64,000 bases of DNA from Cryptomeria japonica (GCF_030272615.1 NC_081411.1:153313971-153377970); one strand, 5' to 3'. Numbered from the stretch's first letter, positions 48,212 through 60,814 are shown. Program-made: numbers and translations. The notes: generated from the sequence alone by a model not told the origin.

Positions 48212-49863
48212 ATGGCTCAAACCCGATCACAGTCGAGACAATGAGAAATAGAAAGAGAAGAAGAAGAAGAGGAAAATCTCAATGAATTTCAAGAAGCACT
48301 TGGAGGAAACGCAGATGACAAAAACCAAAGTACTCCCACTCCTGCAACAATAGAAAGGGCTCAGCATAACCCTCTCTTTAACAGACTTTTTGACGAAATA
48401 CTCAGGAGCAATGCGGATGCTCACTTCTTAAGACTTGCTCAAGAAGGAGCCAAACTCCCCTCAGACTTTGATCTTGCCCAATTAAGACAAGCATCAGAAA
48501 GACAAAGTCGCCATGAGGAGGAAAGGCGTAGAGATCCCATCAGATATAACATTCCTTGAGGTAACCCACCACCTCCTCCTCCAAATGAAATGGAGATGTT
48601 GCAGCAACAAGTCGAGAATCTCACCCAACAGCTTCATAATGGTGTTAAGACCAATCAATTCTCACTTAACGACATCTGTCCCTATCCATTTGATAGGAAT
48701 CTTTATATGCCACCCTTTCCACGCGGGTTCGAAACACCCAAATTTGAAAAATATAGAGGAAAGGGGGATCCCCGTGATCATGTCCGAGAATTTCATTCCG
48801 CTTGTCTTGAAGTGGCATATGAAGACACCTACCTAATGCGCCTTTTTCCCCAAAGCTTGGGAGGAACAACCACATCATGGTTTTCCGACTACCAGGTGGC
48901 ATTAGAACATTTGAGGAACTCATCCAGAAGTTCCTATCTCATTACTCTTATAACATTGAACGCGACATCACCATGGCTGATCTGTGCAACACCAAACAAA
49001 AATTAGGTGAATTATTCTCAGTATTCCTGCAACGATGGCGCCAAATGTCTAGCAGACGTTCTCTTCAGTTACCTGAATGAGAACTAGTGGAAATTTTCAT
49101 TTCCAACTTAAACGAAGAAATGGAATTTCACTTGGATGTCAAAGACATAGACTCTTTTAACGATATGATCACCAAGGGTTTAAAATGTGAAAGGGCACTC
49201 ATCAAGAAAGGACTCATCAAAATCTTTAATGAAACAAAAGATGGTCCTCACCTGCACTTCAATAGTGATAAACTGAACTTTTGGAACAAAAACAAGAATA
49301 TCGTCAATGATGGGGTTGTAGATGCTCGAACTATCCAAAATGCACAACCTATGGTTCGGTTTGCAGGACAAAATCCTCCACCTCAGAATAACACAAATGT
49401 TCCTTCCAATCAAGGTCGCATCACGTCTCATGATGAACCAAGACCTCATCAGCAAAAACAAAAACGAACATACACTCCCTTAGGGGAACCCATTGAAACA
49501 GTGTTGCGACAACTCCTCTCTCAAAATTTGGTCACTCTACCTAAGCTATCAAACTATGAGCCTCAAGTCAAACCAGCATGGTGGAGAGATACTAAACACT
49601 ATGAATTCCATCAAGGAAGAGGACACAAGACAAGCAATTGTCACCAATTGAAAGACCTCATTCAGGATCTTATTGATCGAGGAGAAATTGAAATTGAAGG
49701 ACATAACCCAAAAACAACCAATAATGATCATTTGATGTTCAAAAATCCACTTCCATCACAAGATCAAAGGGATCCTTCCACTTCCAAGCGAGGCACCGAT
49801 ACCACTGATTATACGCAGGCTGCGTATAACTACACTGTAAATCACCTGTATGATGCCAATTAA
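48212..49863 (+). pseudogene. Gypsy gag (one frameshift, stops)
   Basis: Starts MAQTRSQSRQ at 48,212, followed by a TGA, an acidic stretch and a helical region. The retrotransposon gag domain starts at DICPYPFDRNLYMPPFP and runs through DPRDHVREFHSACLEVAYED and TTTSWFSDYQ. Between about 48,880 and 48,925 the frame shifts; it continues as IRTFEELIQKFLSHYSYN and SVFLQRWRQMSSR. A single CCHC-like part lies near WWRDTKHYEFHQGRGHKTSN. Stops at 48,242, about 48,558 and 49,078 are TGA where CGA fits; 49,861 is TAA. Gag forms the particle. Confidence 0.88.
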
Positions 49864-51309
49864 CAAGTTGCAACTATAACCTTCAAAAATCCCACCTCAA
49901 ATTGCAATGTTGTTACACGTCGTGGCAAGGTCACCATCAAGGCAGCTCCACAAGGTACCACCTCCGTCCCAAAGGAGTACAATCTTGTGGAACAATTAGA
50001 CAAAACCCCTTCACTTATATCCATTTTGGAGCTTTTGCGTCTGTCACCCTCTCATAAAACTATCTTGGATCAAGCACTCCAAGAAGCGTCAGTCCCCGCA
50101 AATCTAAATATGGACCAATTTCAAGCCATGGTTGGAAATCTAAAGTCATCACCTTGTCTCACTTTTTCCGAAAGTGACAACTCTTCTTTCCAACAACCTC
50201 ATAATGCTTCGCTACACATTGAAGGCTTTATCAAGCAACATAGGATCAAGCGAGTCTTGATCGATAATGGAGCAGGCCTAAACATTTGCACACTACAGTT
50301 GGTCACAGCATTGGGATATGCAATAGAATCAGTGGATCCTCGCAAGAAGATCACCATCAAGGCCTATGATGATGCAGAGCGTTCATCCAAAGGAGCTGTG
50401 GTACTACCAATCCGAGTCAGTCCTGTGGTAAAGCACATAATTTGTCAGGTTCTGGACCTTCCTCTGCCATATAATCTATTGTTAGGAAGACCTTGGATAC
50501 ATGCCATGCAAGCCATTCCATCTACCTACCATCAATGTATCAAGTTCCCACATAACGGTGTAGAGATCACAATCCTGGGCGATGCAAATCCCTTTGCATA
50601 TTGCCATAATATCAACCATCAACCAGAGATTACTGTTCCTAATAATAGGGAAGCCATTTCCTCCACATCATATGTAAGTCCCGCCTCTCTTGCCAGTTCG
50701 AACACCACTATGCCCAAGCAAGAAAAGCTTAAAATGAAGGTAGCAGAGGAAGGTCCTGGAGAATATAACTTGAGTCAGCTCTTTTGTGTGGGACAAATGC
50801 CCACTTCTCCTAGAACACATGGTAAACCACAACAGTTACTCCAGCAACCACTAAACATACCAGCATGTGCTTTGACACCTTTCGTTCTTGGAAAGAGTCA
50901 AGAGGAAGAAACACACGATGAGGACCTGGCGGAATGGATCTATAAAGATCCCATCACCACTGACATACCGCGAGTTACACTTCCTACGGATCAGTATGGC
51001 AAAGGTCTCCTCATTATGCAACGAATGGGATATGATGGTCAGAGTGCTTTGGGATATTGCAAACAAGGGCGACATGAACCTCTACTACCAGAATTCAAAC
51101 CCAAAGGTAATACAGGCCTTGGCTTTGAAAAAGAGATCCTTCCTAAACTCGGATTCAAAGGAAAACCCAGCAAACCATTTTGCCCACCTACTGCAAAGAG
51201 GACACCTTTCATAATCAAAGCACCATCAAGCACTATCCCCACTGCCCCATCGAGGCTCACAACTCCACCGCAACCATCACCAATGCCAAACATCCCACCA
51301 ATCGAATGA
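49864..51309 (+). pseudogene. Gypsy protease with G-patch
   Basis: Same frame as the end of gag. The protease core is KRVLIDNGAGLNICTLQLVT near 50,252 (active site D-N-G rather than D-S/T-G) with the flap and LPYNLLLGRPWIHAMQAIPS. About 240 residues later comes a G-patch: YGKGLLIMQRMGYDGQSALG near 50,996, continuing YCKQGRHEP and GLGFEKEILPKLGFKG. G-patches bind nucleic acid or DEAH helicases. A Pro-rich tail follows. TGA at 51,307 fits a former CGA. Protease would process the polyprotein. Confidence 0.85.
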
Positions 51310-52215
51310 GTAATCCCATCCATGGCAACCATCACATCAATAAAACCATTCGCAGCAGCAACTGTATCAGAACCCGCAGCAACATCTATGGCACCAGTAG
51401 TTCCAGCAGAAGTCACTAAATCAACACTGCCGATACTTCCAGTAACAAATCCTTTCATCCCTATCAAACTTCCTGCCACATCGATTACTACAAAGATACA
51501 TAAACCAATCACACCTGCTGTGTTTAATTCTAAAGACATCCCAGTATGGTATAGCAATCGGATGCTGGAAAGTGATTCAGAGACCGACTCACATGAGTGG
51601 GAATTTGATTCTGTATAGCTTAATACTTCAGATGAGGAAGACACATCACCACCTCCACCACGCAAAGACATACCTATTTATGGAGAAGCACAGATAAAGA
51701 CCACTTGGGTTCCTAAGCTAGAAACATCTTCCACAGACCCTATGTCTCATCCTACGCCTGATTCTGACAGGGAAAGTACCATCAATGACCTTCACCACAC
51801 TGTCTTAACCCTCATTGATAGATCTAATGCACTTAACCTAATCGATGAAGTAATGCCCATTATCCACCCTGAACTCATCGAATGGAACCAATCAAATCCC
51901 CCATGTCTTGACCTCTTCCAGAACGATGAGGCTATCATTGACTTTTTGGAATTACGGGATAATCTACCAAGCGGGGATCACAAAGCTGGATTCGCCATTG
52001 CACTTAATAGCGCAACATACTTTGGGGCAGATGCCAAACCCTTCAGCTGCAAAAACATAACAATAAAACATGGATCTTTTAGTGAAAACCACACTGTGGC
52101 ACTGTTTGATCTGACAAAAGTAAAAAGAAAGAGCGTATCCAACGGTGAAAACCTCTCTGAGGTGCCTGAGGATGAAGGGTTTGACATTCTCCCTGATAAT
52201 ACACAACAGGAATGA
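51310..52215 (+). pseudogene. Gypsy linker between protease and RT
   Basis: Same frame continues, Pro/Thr/Ala rich, then acidic (RMLESDSETDSHEWEFDSV), then a region with ALNLIDEVMPIIHPELIEW and AKPFSCKNITIKHGSFSENH. Stops: TAG at 51,616 and TGA at 52,213. No known domain; long linkers here are usual for the group. Confidence 0.6.
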
Positions 52216-55200
52216 TCAACAATTCTCATCGAGGAAACCAAAGAGTACAATGTGGGGACTCCTGAAAATCCTCATATCATACATCTGGCATCTCTTCTCA
52301 CTCTAGAGGAACAACTTAAATTTATAGAGTTCTTCCAGAAGCGTCAGATCAACTTTGCATGGTCATATGCAGACATGCCTGGGCTTGATCCTGATTTAGT
52401 CATGCATCACCTCACCGTAGTAGAAGGAGCCAAACCTGTCAAGCAGAAGCTTCGTAAGATGCATCCTCAGATTGCAGTGCTAGTCAAAACAGAACTCAAG
52501 AAACTCCTAGATGTTGGTTTCATTAGACCAATTGATTATGCAGAATGGATCTCCAATATTGTGCCAGTTGGCAAACCAAAAGGAGGCATCCGCATTTGTA
52601 CTGACTTTAGAGATCTAAATAAGGCCTGTCCTAAGGATGACTTCCCCCTACCAAATATCGACATCATAGTGGATCTAACAGCGGGACATGCCATGGATCT
52701 AACAGGATGGCTTTTCAGGATACAATCAGATAAAGATCGCACCAGAAGATCAACATAAGACAGCCTTCACATGTCCATGGGGCACATATTGCTGGAATGT
52801 AATGCCTTTCAGCCTCAAGAATGCAGGAGCAACCTATCAAAGAGAAATGACCACCATCTTCCATGACATGATGCATACCATGATGGAAGATTATGTGGAT
52901 GACTTACTAGCAAAATCACTCACCAGAGAAGGACATCTCCACATCTTAGATAAAATCTTTGATAGACTGGAACAATACCATGTTCGACTCAACCCAAAGA
53001 AATGTGTCTTTGGAGTGACCTCTGAGAAGCTTCTAGGATACATTGTCTCAAGCAAAGGTATTGAGGTCGACCCAGCAAAGGTTAAGGCAATCATGGACAT
53101 GCCACCTCCAAAGAATATCAGTCAGCTAAGAACACTACAAGGACGGCTTCAATCCATCCAAAGATTCATTGCACAATTGGCCGATAAGTGTCACCCATTT
53201 ACACATTTGCTACGCAAGAACATCCGCTTTCAATGGGATGCTCGATGCCAGCAAGCATTTCAGACACTTAAAGACTATCTCATGAATCCACCATTGCTGA
53301 TGCCACCAGATCCAAGTAGACCTTTGTTACTTTATATCTCAGCAACAAGTACAGCATTGGGTGTACTACTGGCACAACATAATGCAAAAGGCAAAGAGTG
53401 TGCTGTATACTACATCTCTCGCACACTTGTTGGCTATGAACTCAATTACACATCTATTGAGCGAGCTTGCCTAGCAGTAATCTTAGCAGCCACTAAACTG
53501 AGGCACTATTTGTTGACACACAAGGTACAACTCATTGCAAAGATTGATCCACTCAAGTATTTACTCAGCAAAGCAACATTGACAGGTCGCTTGGCCAAAT
53601 GGGTGATGATTCTAAGTGAATTTGACATTGAGTACGTGGACCGTAAGGCTATCAAAGGTCAAGTTATTGCAGATCAGTTGGCCGATGCACCACTCACAGG
53701 TGATCATCCTCTTATTTCCAATTTTCCAAATGAAGAGATATTCATGATCACAACAGCACAACCATGGAAACTATATTTTGATGGGTCATACACTAAGCAC
53801 GGCTCGGGGGCAGGCATTCTGTTTATCACACCTCAAGGTGATAGCATCCTGAAGTCTTACAGGCTCACATTTCCATGCACAAACAACATAGCAGAGTATG
53901 AGGCCTTGATCACAGGACTCAAGTTATCCGTACAATGGAAATTACAAGAACTGCAAGTATATGGCGATTCCCAACTAGTCATTCGACAAGCAACAAATGA
54001 ATATCAGACCAAGGATGATAAACTCATGCCATATAAGCAAATGGTGGACACTCTAAAGACATCATTTATTGCTATCACTTTTGAGCAGATACCAAGAGAT
54101 CAGAATCGAGCTGCTGACGCTATGGCTACCATCGCATCTCACCTAGATCTTCCACAAAATTCAACACGCTATGAGTTCTTGGTAGAACAGCTTTGGATCC
54201 CTGCTTATGATATCCCCGAATCCGAAATGATATGTCGCCTTGTCGGTTCTGAATCCCCATGGTACGGTGCGTTCTACACCTATCTCCACGATCACACCCT
54301 TCCTCCCAACCAATCAAATAACCAACGAAAAACCTTCATTCGCCAAACTGCTCGATATACCATTATTGCCGAAACCCTATACCGACGCGGTCTTGATGGT
54401 ACTCTCCTTCGATGTTTGGAACAAGATGAGATAACAAAGGCTTTGGAAGAGGTACATGAAGGAATTTGCGGGACTCACTCAAGTGGTCCATCACTCGCCA
54501 AGAAACTCCTGCGAGCTGGATACTATTGGCCATCTATGGAAAAGGATTCCTACTACTTTGTCTGGAAATGCAAGAAATGCCAAGTTCATGGCAACCTGAT
54601 ACATGCACCAGCTCAGGAACTGCAACCAATCACGACACCATGGCCTTTCTGCCAATGGGGCCTTGACCTTGTGGGTAAGATTCATCCATCTTCATCCAAT
54701 GGCCATAAATTCATTATTACCGCCACCAAATATTTCACAAAGTGGATCGAAGCTGTTCCACTTACCCAAGTCACTGGCAAGCAGATCGCCTCATTCATCC
54801 TCAACTACATCATTTGCCGGTATGGTGTACCCATGTCCATTGTCACAGATAACGGTCTCCCTTTCAAAAATCAGGATGTCCGTGAACTTTGTGAAAAATT
54901 TCATATCCAACACCGCTTTTCCACTCCCTATTACCCACAAGGCAATGGTCAAGCTGAAGCATCCAATAAAAACATATTGAGGATCCTAAAGAAAATAGTC
55001 AATGATGCCGGTCGTGATTGGCATGTTCAATTGAATCCAACGCTATGGGCATATCGAACTAGCATTCAAACCCCTACAGGTGCAACTCCTTATTCATTGG
55101 TCTATGGTGCAGAAGCTATCTTGCTTATTGAGGTCGAGATACCATCATTACAGGTTTCCTTGCATAACCTCATCGATGATGAAGCTTACAGAGTCTCACG

Positions 55201-55516
55201 TCTTCAAGACTTAGAGTTACTTGATGAGAAACGACAAGCTGCATACAATCACCTCAAAGCCTATCAGCAGCGCATGAGTAGAAGCTACAATCACTGAGTT
55301 AGATCTCGTACATTTGAGGTAGGTGATCTTGTTCTATGAGAGAATCCTCATAACCAACCAAACCGAGAACATCAGGGCAAGTTTGAATCAAACTGGCTGG
55401 GCCCATATGTTGTCACTGCTGTGTTCGGGTCCGAGGCATATCAGTTGGCTACATCAGAAGGAGAACCGCTTGCAGATCCAATCAACAGCATGCACCTCAA
55501 ATGGTTTTATACCTAA
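52216..55516 (+). pseudogene. Gypsy RT, RNase H, second RNase H, integrase
   Basis: RT opens with NFAWSYADMPGLDPDLVMHH and KPKGGIRICTDFRDLNKACP. A frameshift near 52,690-52,705 lies just after GHAMD. In the next frame come CPWGTYCWNVMPFSLKNAG, catalytic YVDD at about 52,892 and GYIVSSKGIEVDPAKVKAI. The RT-linked RNase H follows. A second, archaeal-like RNase H begins WKLYFDGSYTKHGSGAGILF (53,767). Integrase shows the HHCC finger (HEGICGTHSSG, CKKCQVHGN), Asp in WGLDLVGK, Asp in TDNGLPF, Glu in NGQAEASNKN, and a C-terminal LGPYVV. Stops at 55,295 and about 55,337 are TGA; the natural end is TAA at 55,514-55,516. Confidence 0.93.
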
Positions 55517-58124
55517 GGTGTATAGAGCATCAGGCTCCCCTACATACCAGAAAATACCAAAAACATTCAGAAAAATGTCCTGAAGAAAATACAAAAACAT
55601 TCAAAAAAGTAAAGAAAAATCATGCATCCAAACGGTGAACAACCACTCCGGTGGCACCTTGGGTAAGTACGGTGGTGAAAACCTGGCAAACAGGTGCCAC
55701 TCGTAAGGGCTATGGCTCCATTGTCTTTTCAGACTTGTTGCGATCACATCTCCTTCATACATACATCCATCCATCCGAAAAACCATGGATTGTTATTTCT
55801 CTGCAATTATGATAAATACTTCATGCATCTTGCGTCCCGCTTCTTCATAAGTCATGTCTAAAACTGGGGGCAATGCCTTTAACCTATTGATGGAAGTGGA
55901 TTCTACATTGTCTTATGATTCATTAAGTTCTTCATTCAAACAATCATCAAAAATCCAAAAACATTCAAAAATATCTCGCAAAAATACAAAAAACATTCAA
56001 AGAAATTCAAAATCCAAAAACATCGACAAAACCATTGAAAAATCACACAAAAACATGGCAACACCTTGTACATACCCATCCATGCAGATACCAAAATAAA
56101 CATTGACAAACTACTCACACAATGACCATTTACCAATCAACCACACAATCAACATCAACAATCAAACTGTCTTCAACAAGGATGCATCCTTCCTTACCAA
56201 AACAAAGACAAGATGACGTTTTCTTTGACAAGAAAATTATGTTAAGCTGTCAAATACTTGGTTGATTTGTGAGTACAATCGTTTGTTTATCTAGATCAGG
56301 ATCTTGCAGCATTGTTTTGTATCGTTTGCGCATTATTTCTGATGAAGTTCTGGGGCATGTACTAATGGTGTCTACATGGGAAGTTCACTAAGCTACGTGA
56401 TCTTATGCAAAATACTGTCATAGATCACTACGGCTTGCTGACTACAGCATATACCTCGACCATATGAGCATGAACCATTACCAAGGATCCTTATTCTTTA
56501 TTCTTTATTCTTTATGTATATACTGTTTGTTTACAGGTACAATGCTCTTCCTTTGGTTCCTCCTACCTCCTCCAAACTGGATAAAGGTTTTATTTCTTAG
56601 TACGATATGCACTTGTCTCAGGATATGATCAGCCTAAGATCAAGGAGGACGATCCAAGTCATGCATGAAAGGAGATAATCCTTGTCTATTCCGCAAGCAA
56701 TACTCTGGTCGACTTGATCCCTTATATCAAGTCGTTTGTATTAACTTGCTATATAAAAATCCATGAAAGGAATACTCAGGTCATCTTGAATCATTATGTC
56801 AAGTTGCTTGTATTCTCTTCCAAACATTTTAAAGCTCAATGATGAAAATAGAGCACTATGGATCGTCATTTCATCTCATCTGTTTATATATTGCATTCCG
56901 TTGCATATCACCCATCCATTCACTTATTCATATAGAGGTTTTATATGCAAAAAATGAGAAAATTAAGCTGGTCTTGGATACAATCATGATCAAGTACTCT
57001 AATACATCATCAATGCATCATGCAAAGTCTTACAAACCTTGCATTCCTCATGATCATATCATCCTCACATTTAGTTGCATCTTGCATTAAACATTTAGTT
57101 GCATTTTGCATTAAAAATTCATGTCATTTTTTAACTTTGCATATAGTTCATTTTCTTGCCATTTAGTTTTCATTAATCATTTTGTAGCATTGCATCAATC
57201 ATAAACAATTAGATTCATTCATGGGATTCAATTGTCTTTGATTGTTTTAAATCATTTAAATAAGGCATTCATATAGTGTCGATTATCCATCATCATTTTT
57301 TATTATCCTTTATCATTTGTTATTGTATACATTCATCCATTCATTCAGTAAAAAGGTGCATTCGTTCATCCATTCCCTAAGTATCTTATTATGCTTATTT
57401 TTAGGATCCATTCGCATGGCATTCATTATATTCCTTTTAATTGCATTACGGTGCAGTTATTAGAATCCCATTATCATTTATACTTAAATCATATTTAAAG
57501 CATTTAGAATCATAAAATCCATTTGTTTATAAAACATTGGTTCTTAACATATTATAGCCATTATGCATATGAACTCATTTAACACATTATCATATAAACA
57601 TTTGTACTTTGCATTTTGTTTATCCATATTGCATTCATTTGACAAACATCTAGATGCATATTCATACATAAACATCATTCATTCAACCATTACATTTACA
57701 TCATCGCATACATTATCAATGCATAGAAAACAACAAAATCCTGTTCATAAATCATCATAAGCATACATCATCCCCATGACATTACATACATAAAGCATTG
57801 CATCAAACAAATCAAAACCATATATATATAAACCTGCATTCATATGTCAGTATCCAACATCATACATCATCATAAAAACATGCATATAGGAAACATCTCA
57901 TCAAATGCATACATATACACATATCCATCTAAGCAATAAATCATCATCATGCATAAACATCCATACATAACTCAAATGCATATCATCACAATATGAGATC
58001 TCCTCATATATATCATCTCATATATCAGAGTACAATGAAGTCTACAAAATCGGCTATCAAGAGCCATCCAAGATACAATCCATAAATAAACAATGATACA
58101 ATATATGTATGCAAAAATGCTCTC
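55517..58124 (+). other. Gypsy region between integrase and antisense gene
   Basis: No sense gene. It starts with A-rich repeats of CATTCAAAAA, then GGTGAAAACCTGGCAAACAG near 55,675 (shared with 14,690). From 56,840 to 58,020 it is AT-rich with very many CAT/ATCAT words, partly overlapping open frames without meaning. Confidence 0.6.
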
Positions 58125-60146
58125 TCAAATGCCGCTCTGGCCAGATGCTGTACCACCACCACCACCTCTACCTGCTCCACCACTGGTGCCTGCACCACCT
58201 GATCCATCTCTCCGTGGAGGCCTCATCAAACCCCCACTCCCTACTGCATCCCCTGATCTCTCCTGTCGTAGAGGACCCATCACACCCCCACTACTCTGTA
58301 CCCTCTGCGATCGCTCTGATCTGGCCTGCCACATCTGCGAATAGCTGAGAGCTCGTTGGCTAACTAGTACAACCTGCTCATATAAGCCCCGCCAGTAATC
58401 TATCTCCACCTGTGCTCGCCGCATCTCCCTCATCACCTCCCCTGTAGGACCCTGTGCTCCTACTCCCATCCGAACCCTCTCCTGCAGCTTGGCAAATCTC
58501 TCCACCGCAGTATCTCTCTCCCGCAGCACCATCGTTAGCTCTGACTCACGTGCAAATAGTTGTACATCCCTAGCTGCTACCTCCTCCTCTAATCTCTCTA
58601 TCCGGGTCTGCAAATAAACTATCATATGATCCCGCAGATCTCTAGTCGCTCCCTCTCCCGTGTCCATCGCTGCCTCACCTGTATCACCCTCTCCAATAGG
58701 TCCCTCCCCTACACCACCCTCTCCAGCAATACCCTCTCCTCTATCCATCGGGATCTCTCTCTCCATCCCCCTACCACTCAGCTGCACTCCTCCCTGCATC
58801 AAAGGTCCCTATGATATCTGCAGTGGTAGTCCACCTCTCCCTCTACGCTGCCTCAGCATCCCCAATCCTCCTCCTCCTCCACCACCTCCATCTCCTCCTC
58901 CTCCTCCTCCACCACCTCCATCTCCTCCCCCACCTCCTCCTCCTCCTCCTCCTCCTCCTCGACCTCCTGCTCTCCGTCTTCGTCCCCTCTCATCCTCAAA
59001 TACTGGGATCGGCTTTGCCGGGTCTGATATCCGTCGGATCGGGTGTGCCCCTCGGTACTGTGTATACTCCTCTGTAACCCCTGGATCAATGACCCTCAGT
59101 CGTAAGTCCCATGGCCTCGCCTGCAGTGTCCGAAACTCTGCTAGTGCCTGATCATAAGGTAGCACTGGACCCCATGCATACCGCTCCTGAATCACCCGTG
59201 CATACTCCCCTGATCCGCTAGGCAGTCCCTGCTACCGTCCAAACTGCCTCATCACTCTCCCCGGCACCTGTCTCTCCACATGATATGAGGTCCTCCCAAT
59301 GAGGAATCGGGTCATGAACACATACGGCAGTGCCTCTCCATCATCCTCCCATGGCTCACACTCCAAGTATGGCCGCCATATCACTGCATCTAAGTCATCC
59401 AATGCCCGCTACCACCACTCTACCTTCCCCAAGTGGGGCTGACTCATCATGCCACTGTACATAAACATGTATGGCTGGTCCACGGCTCAGAATCTGAGAC
59501 TCACTGGTTGAGTCACTGGTAGGTGCTCCCATGCCCAAACATGTAGCAGTGTCATGCCCACTGCTAGAGAACCCCTCCCTCGGTACACTACCTCATGGAG
59601 CTCCTGATACATGTGCGCCAGCATGCACGACCCCCATGCAAATCGGGTCCCCTCTGTCATCATCATCTCTATCACCTATCCCCATCCCACTGCCAATCCA
59701 TGTGACCACCTGTCTGGACACAGAAGTCCTCCCACAATCCCTGACAACACTGCTGGAAGGGGCTCATATAGTGCCGCTATATCCTCCCATGCGATCGAGC
59801 TATCGTCAATATATACATCCTCATCAAAAATCCTCTGACATGAAAGCGTCCCCCAGGATCTGTCATATGTGACCAGCTCTCCTCGAATCGGAATCCGAAG
59901 GATGCGCCACACGTCCTCCAAGGTCACAATCATCTCTCCCTATGCCAAATGAAATGTGCACGTCTCACTGTGCCATCGCTCTGCCAATGCTGTAATCAGG
60001 CCATGATTCATCCGAATCACGGGCATGTGCATCACCTCGTAGAGGCCAGTAGCTGCAATACAGTCTCTCTCCGCCTGCGTCAATCGGTCTCGCAACCCTT
60101 GTGTCGCAGGATGATGCTCGCGTAACTGCAACACGCGCAGATCCTC
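58125..60146 (-). pseudogene. Antisense plant mobile domain (PMD) gene, main exon
   Basis: One frame on the complement from the acceptor near 60,147 to the stop at 58,125, about 675 codons with six stops (five TAG, one TGA) and no frameshift. The start EDLRVLQLREHHPATQGLRD, then LYEVMHMPVIRMNHGLITAL, AERWHSETCTFHL and TLEDVWRILRIPIRGELVTY form the plant mobile domain (PF10536-like). The middle has VWAWEHLPVTQPVSLRF and WRPYLECEPWEDDG, then a poly-Gly tract. The C-terminal part has a coiled coil (RIERLEEEVAARDVQLFARE) and a Gly-rich tail. PMD proteins occur in plant silencing factors and in antisense ORFs of Tat elements. Confidence 0.8.
58868..58972 (-). repeat. (CCT)n tract encoding poly-Gly
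   Basis: On the plus strand a run of CCTCCTCCT with CCA and TCT interruptions, in two sub-blocks separated by CCACCTCCATCT. On the complement it encodes about 30 Gly with two Asp in the PMD-gene frame. Length is likely to vary between copies. Confidence 0.9.
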
Positions 60147-60432
60147 CTGCACATAGACATTCATCAATCACCATCAGTTGTTTTGTTTTCAAACTTTCTT
60201 AAGTTTAAACCTAGACTATCATCAGATACTTTGATCAAGTATCTTCGGGTCTCAACAGGTAAGCAATCATGGCTACCTAGACTTCAACAGACATTTATCC
60301 TAACAAATGACCTAAGTCTCATCGGGCTGCTATGGTTCAAAACAACTCTCACTTCACCTCGCCATCCATCAATCATTGGCATCTGGAGATTTGTTTTGTC
60401 TAAAACTGGGGCATCTCTTTATCTTAAGTAAA

Positions 60433-60738
60433 AGTGTTATTTTATCTACAAAAGCGCTAGTTTTCCACAATAGCGCTACAACCCTAGCAAAAGTGCTCAA
60501 AAAGCTATACAAAAGTGCTACAAAAACAATAATGCTAAACCAGCCATACAATAGTGCTATTTAACATCAATAGCGCTCAATTAACCATACAATAGCGCTA
60601 CTTAGTCCAAAGTGCTAAAACATGCATACAATAGCGCTGCTAAAATAAAAAACACTCAAACAAGAGCACAATAGCGCCATTGCGGCACAATAGTGCTAGT
60701 TTATGGAGCAAAAGCGCCAAAACCAAAGTTCCAGCGCT
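60433..60738 (-). repeat. 20-nt periodic AGCGCT array, second, inverted
   Basis: Sixteen units; AGCGCT (or AGTGCT, AATGCT, AGCGCC) starts at 60,433, 60,453, 60,472, 60,492, 60,514, 60,531, 60,553, 60,572, 60,594, 60,611, 60,633, 60,651, 60,673, 60,692, 60,713 and 60,733. The mean step is 20.0 nt. On the complement the flanks are TAGCGCTATTG, as in the plus-strand array at 46,546. It lies wholly inside the predicted intron of the antisense PMD gene. Many units have GCGC changed to GTGC, fitting CpG decay. Confidence 0.88.
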
Positions 60739-60814
60739 CTTGCTCCAACTTGACTTGGACTCAGCTAAAAACCTATCAAAAATGCATGAAAATTGAGTTT
60801 CCGAATTTGCGTAC

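Noticed and set aside
58660-59151. Plus-strand Pro-rich open frames in the GC-rich block
   Set aside because: They are the opposite strand of the PMD gene; poly-Pro comes from the CCT repeat, while the minus-strand frame has the recognisable domain.
60433-60738. Simple-sequence or satellite explanation for AGCGCT units
   Set aside because: Only the 6-base core and a few flanking bases are kept while the rest of each 20-nt step differs, and a matching array occurs 14 kb away; plain satellite expansion would copy whole units.
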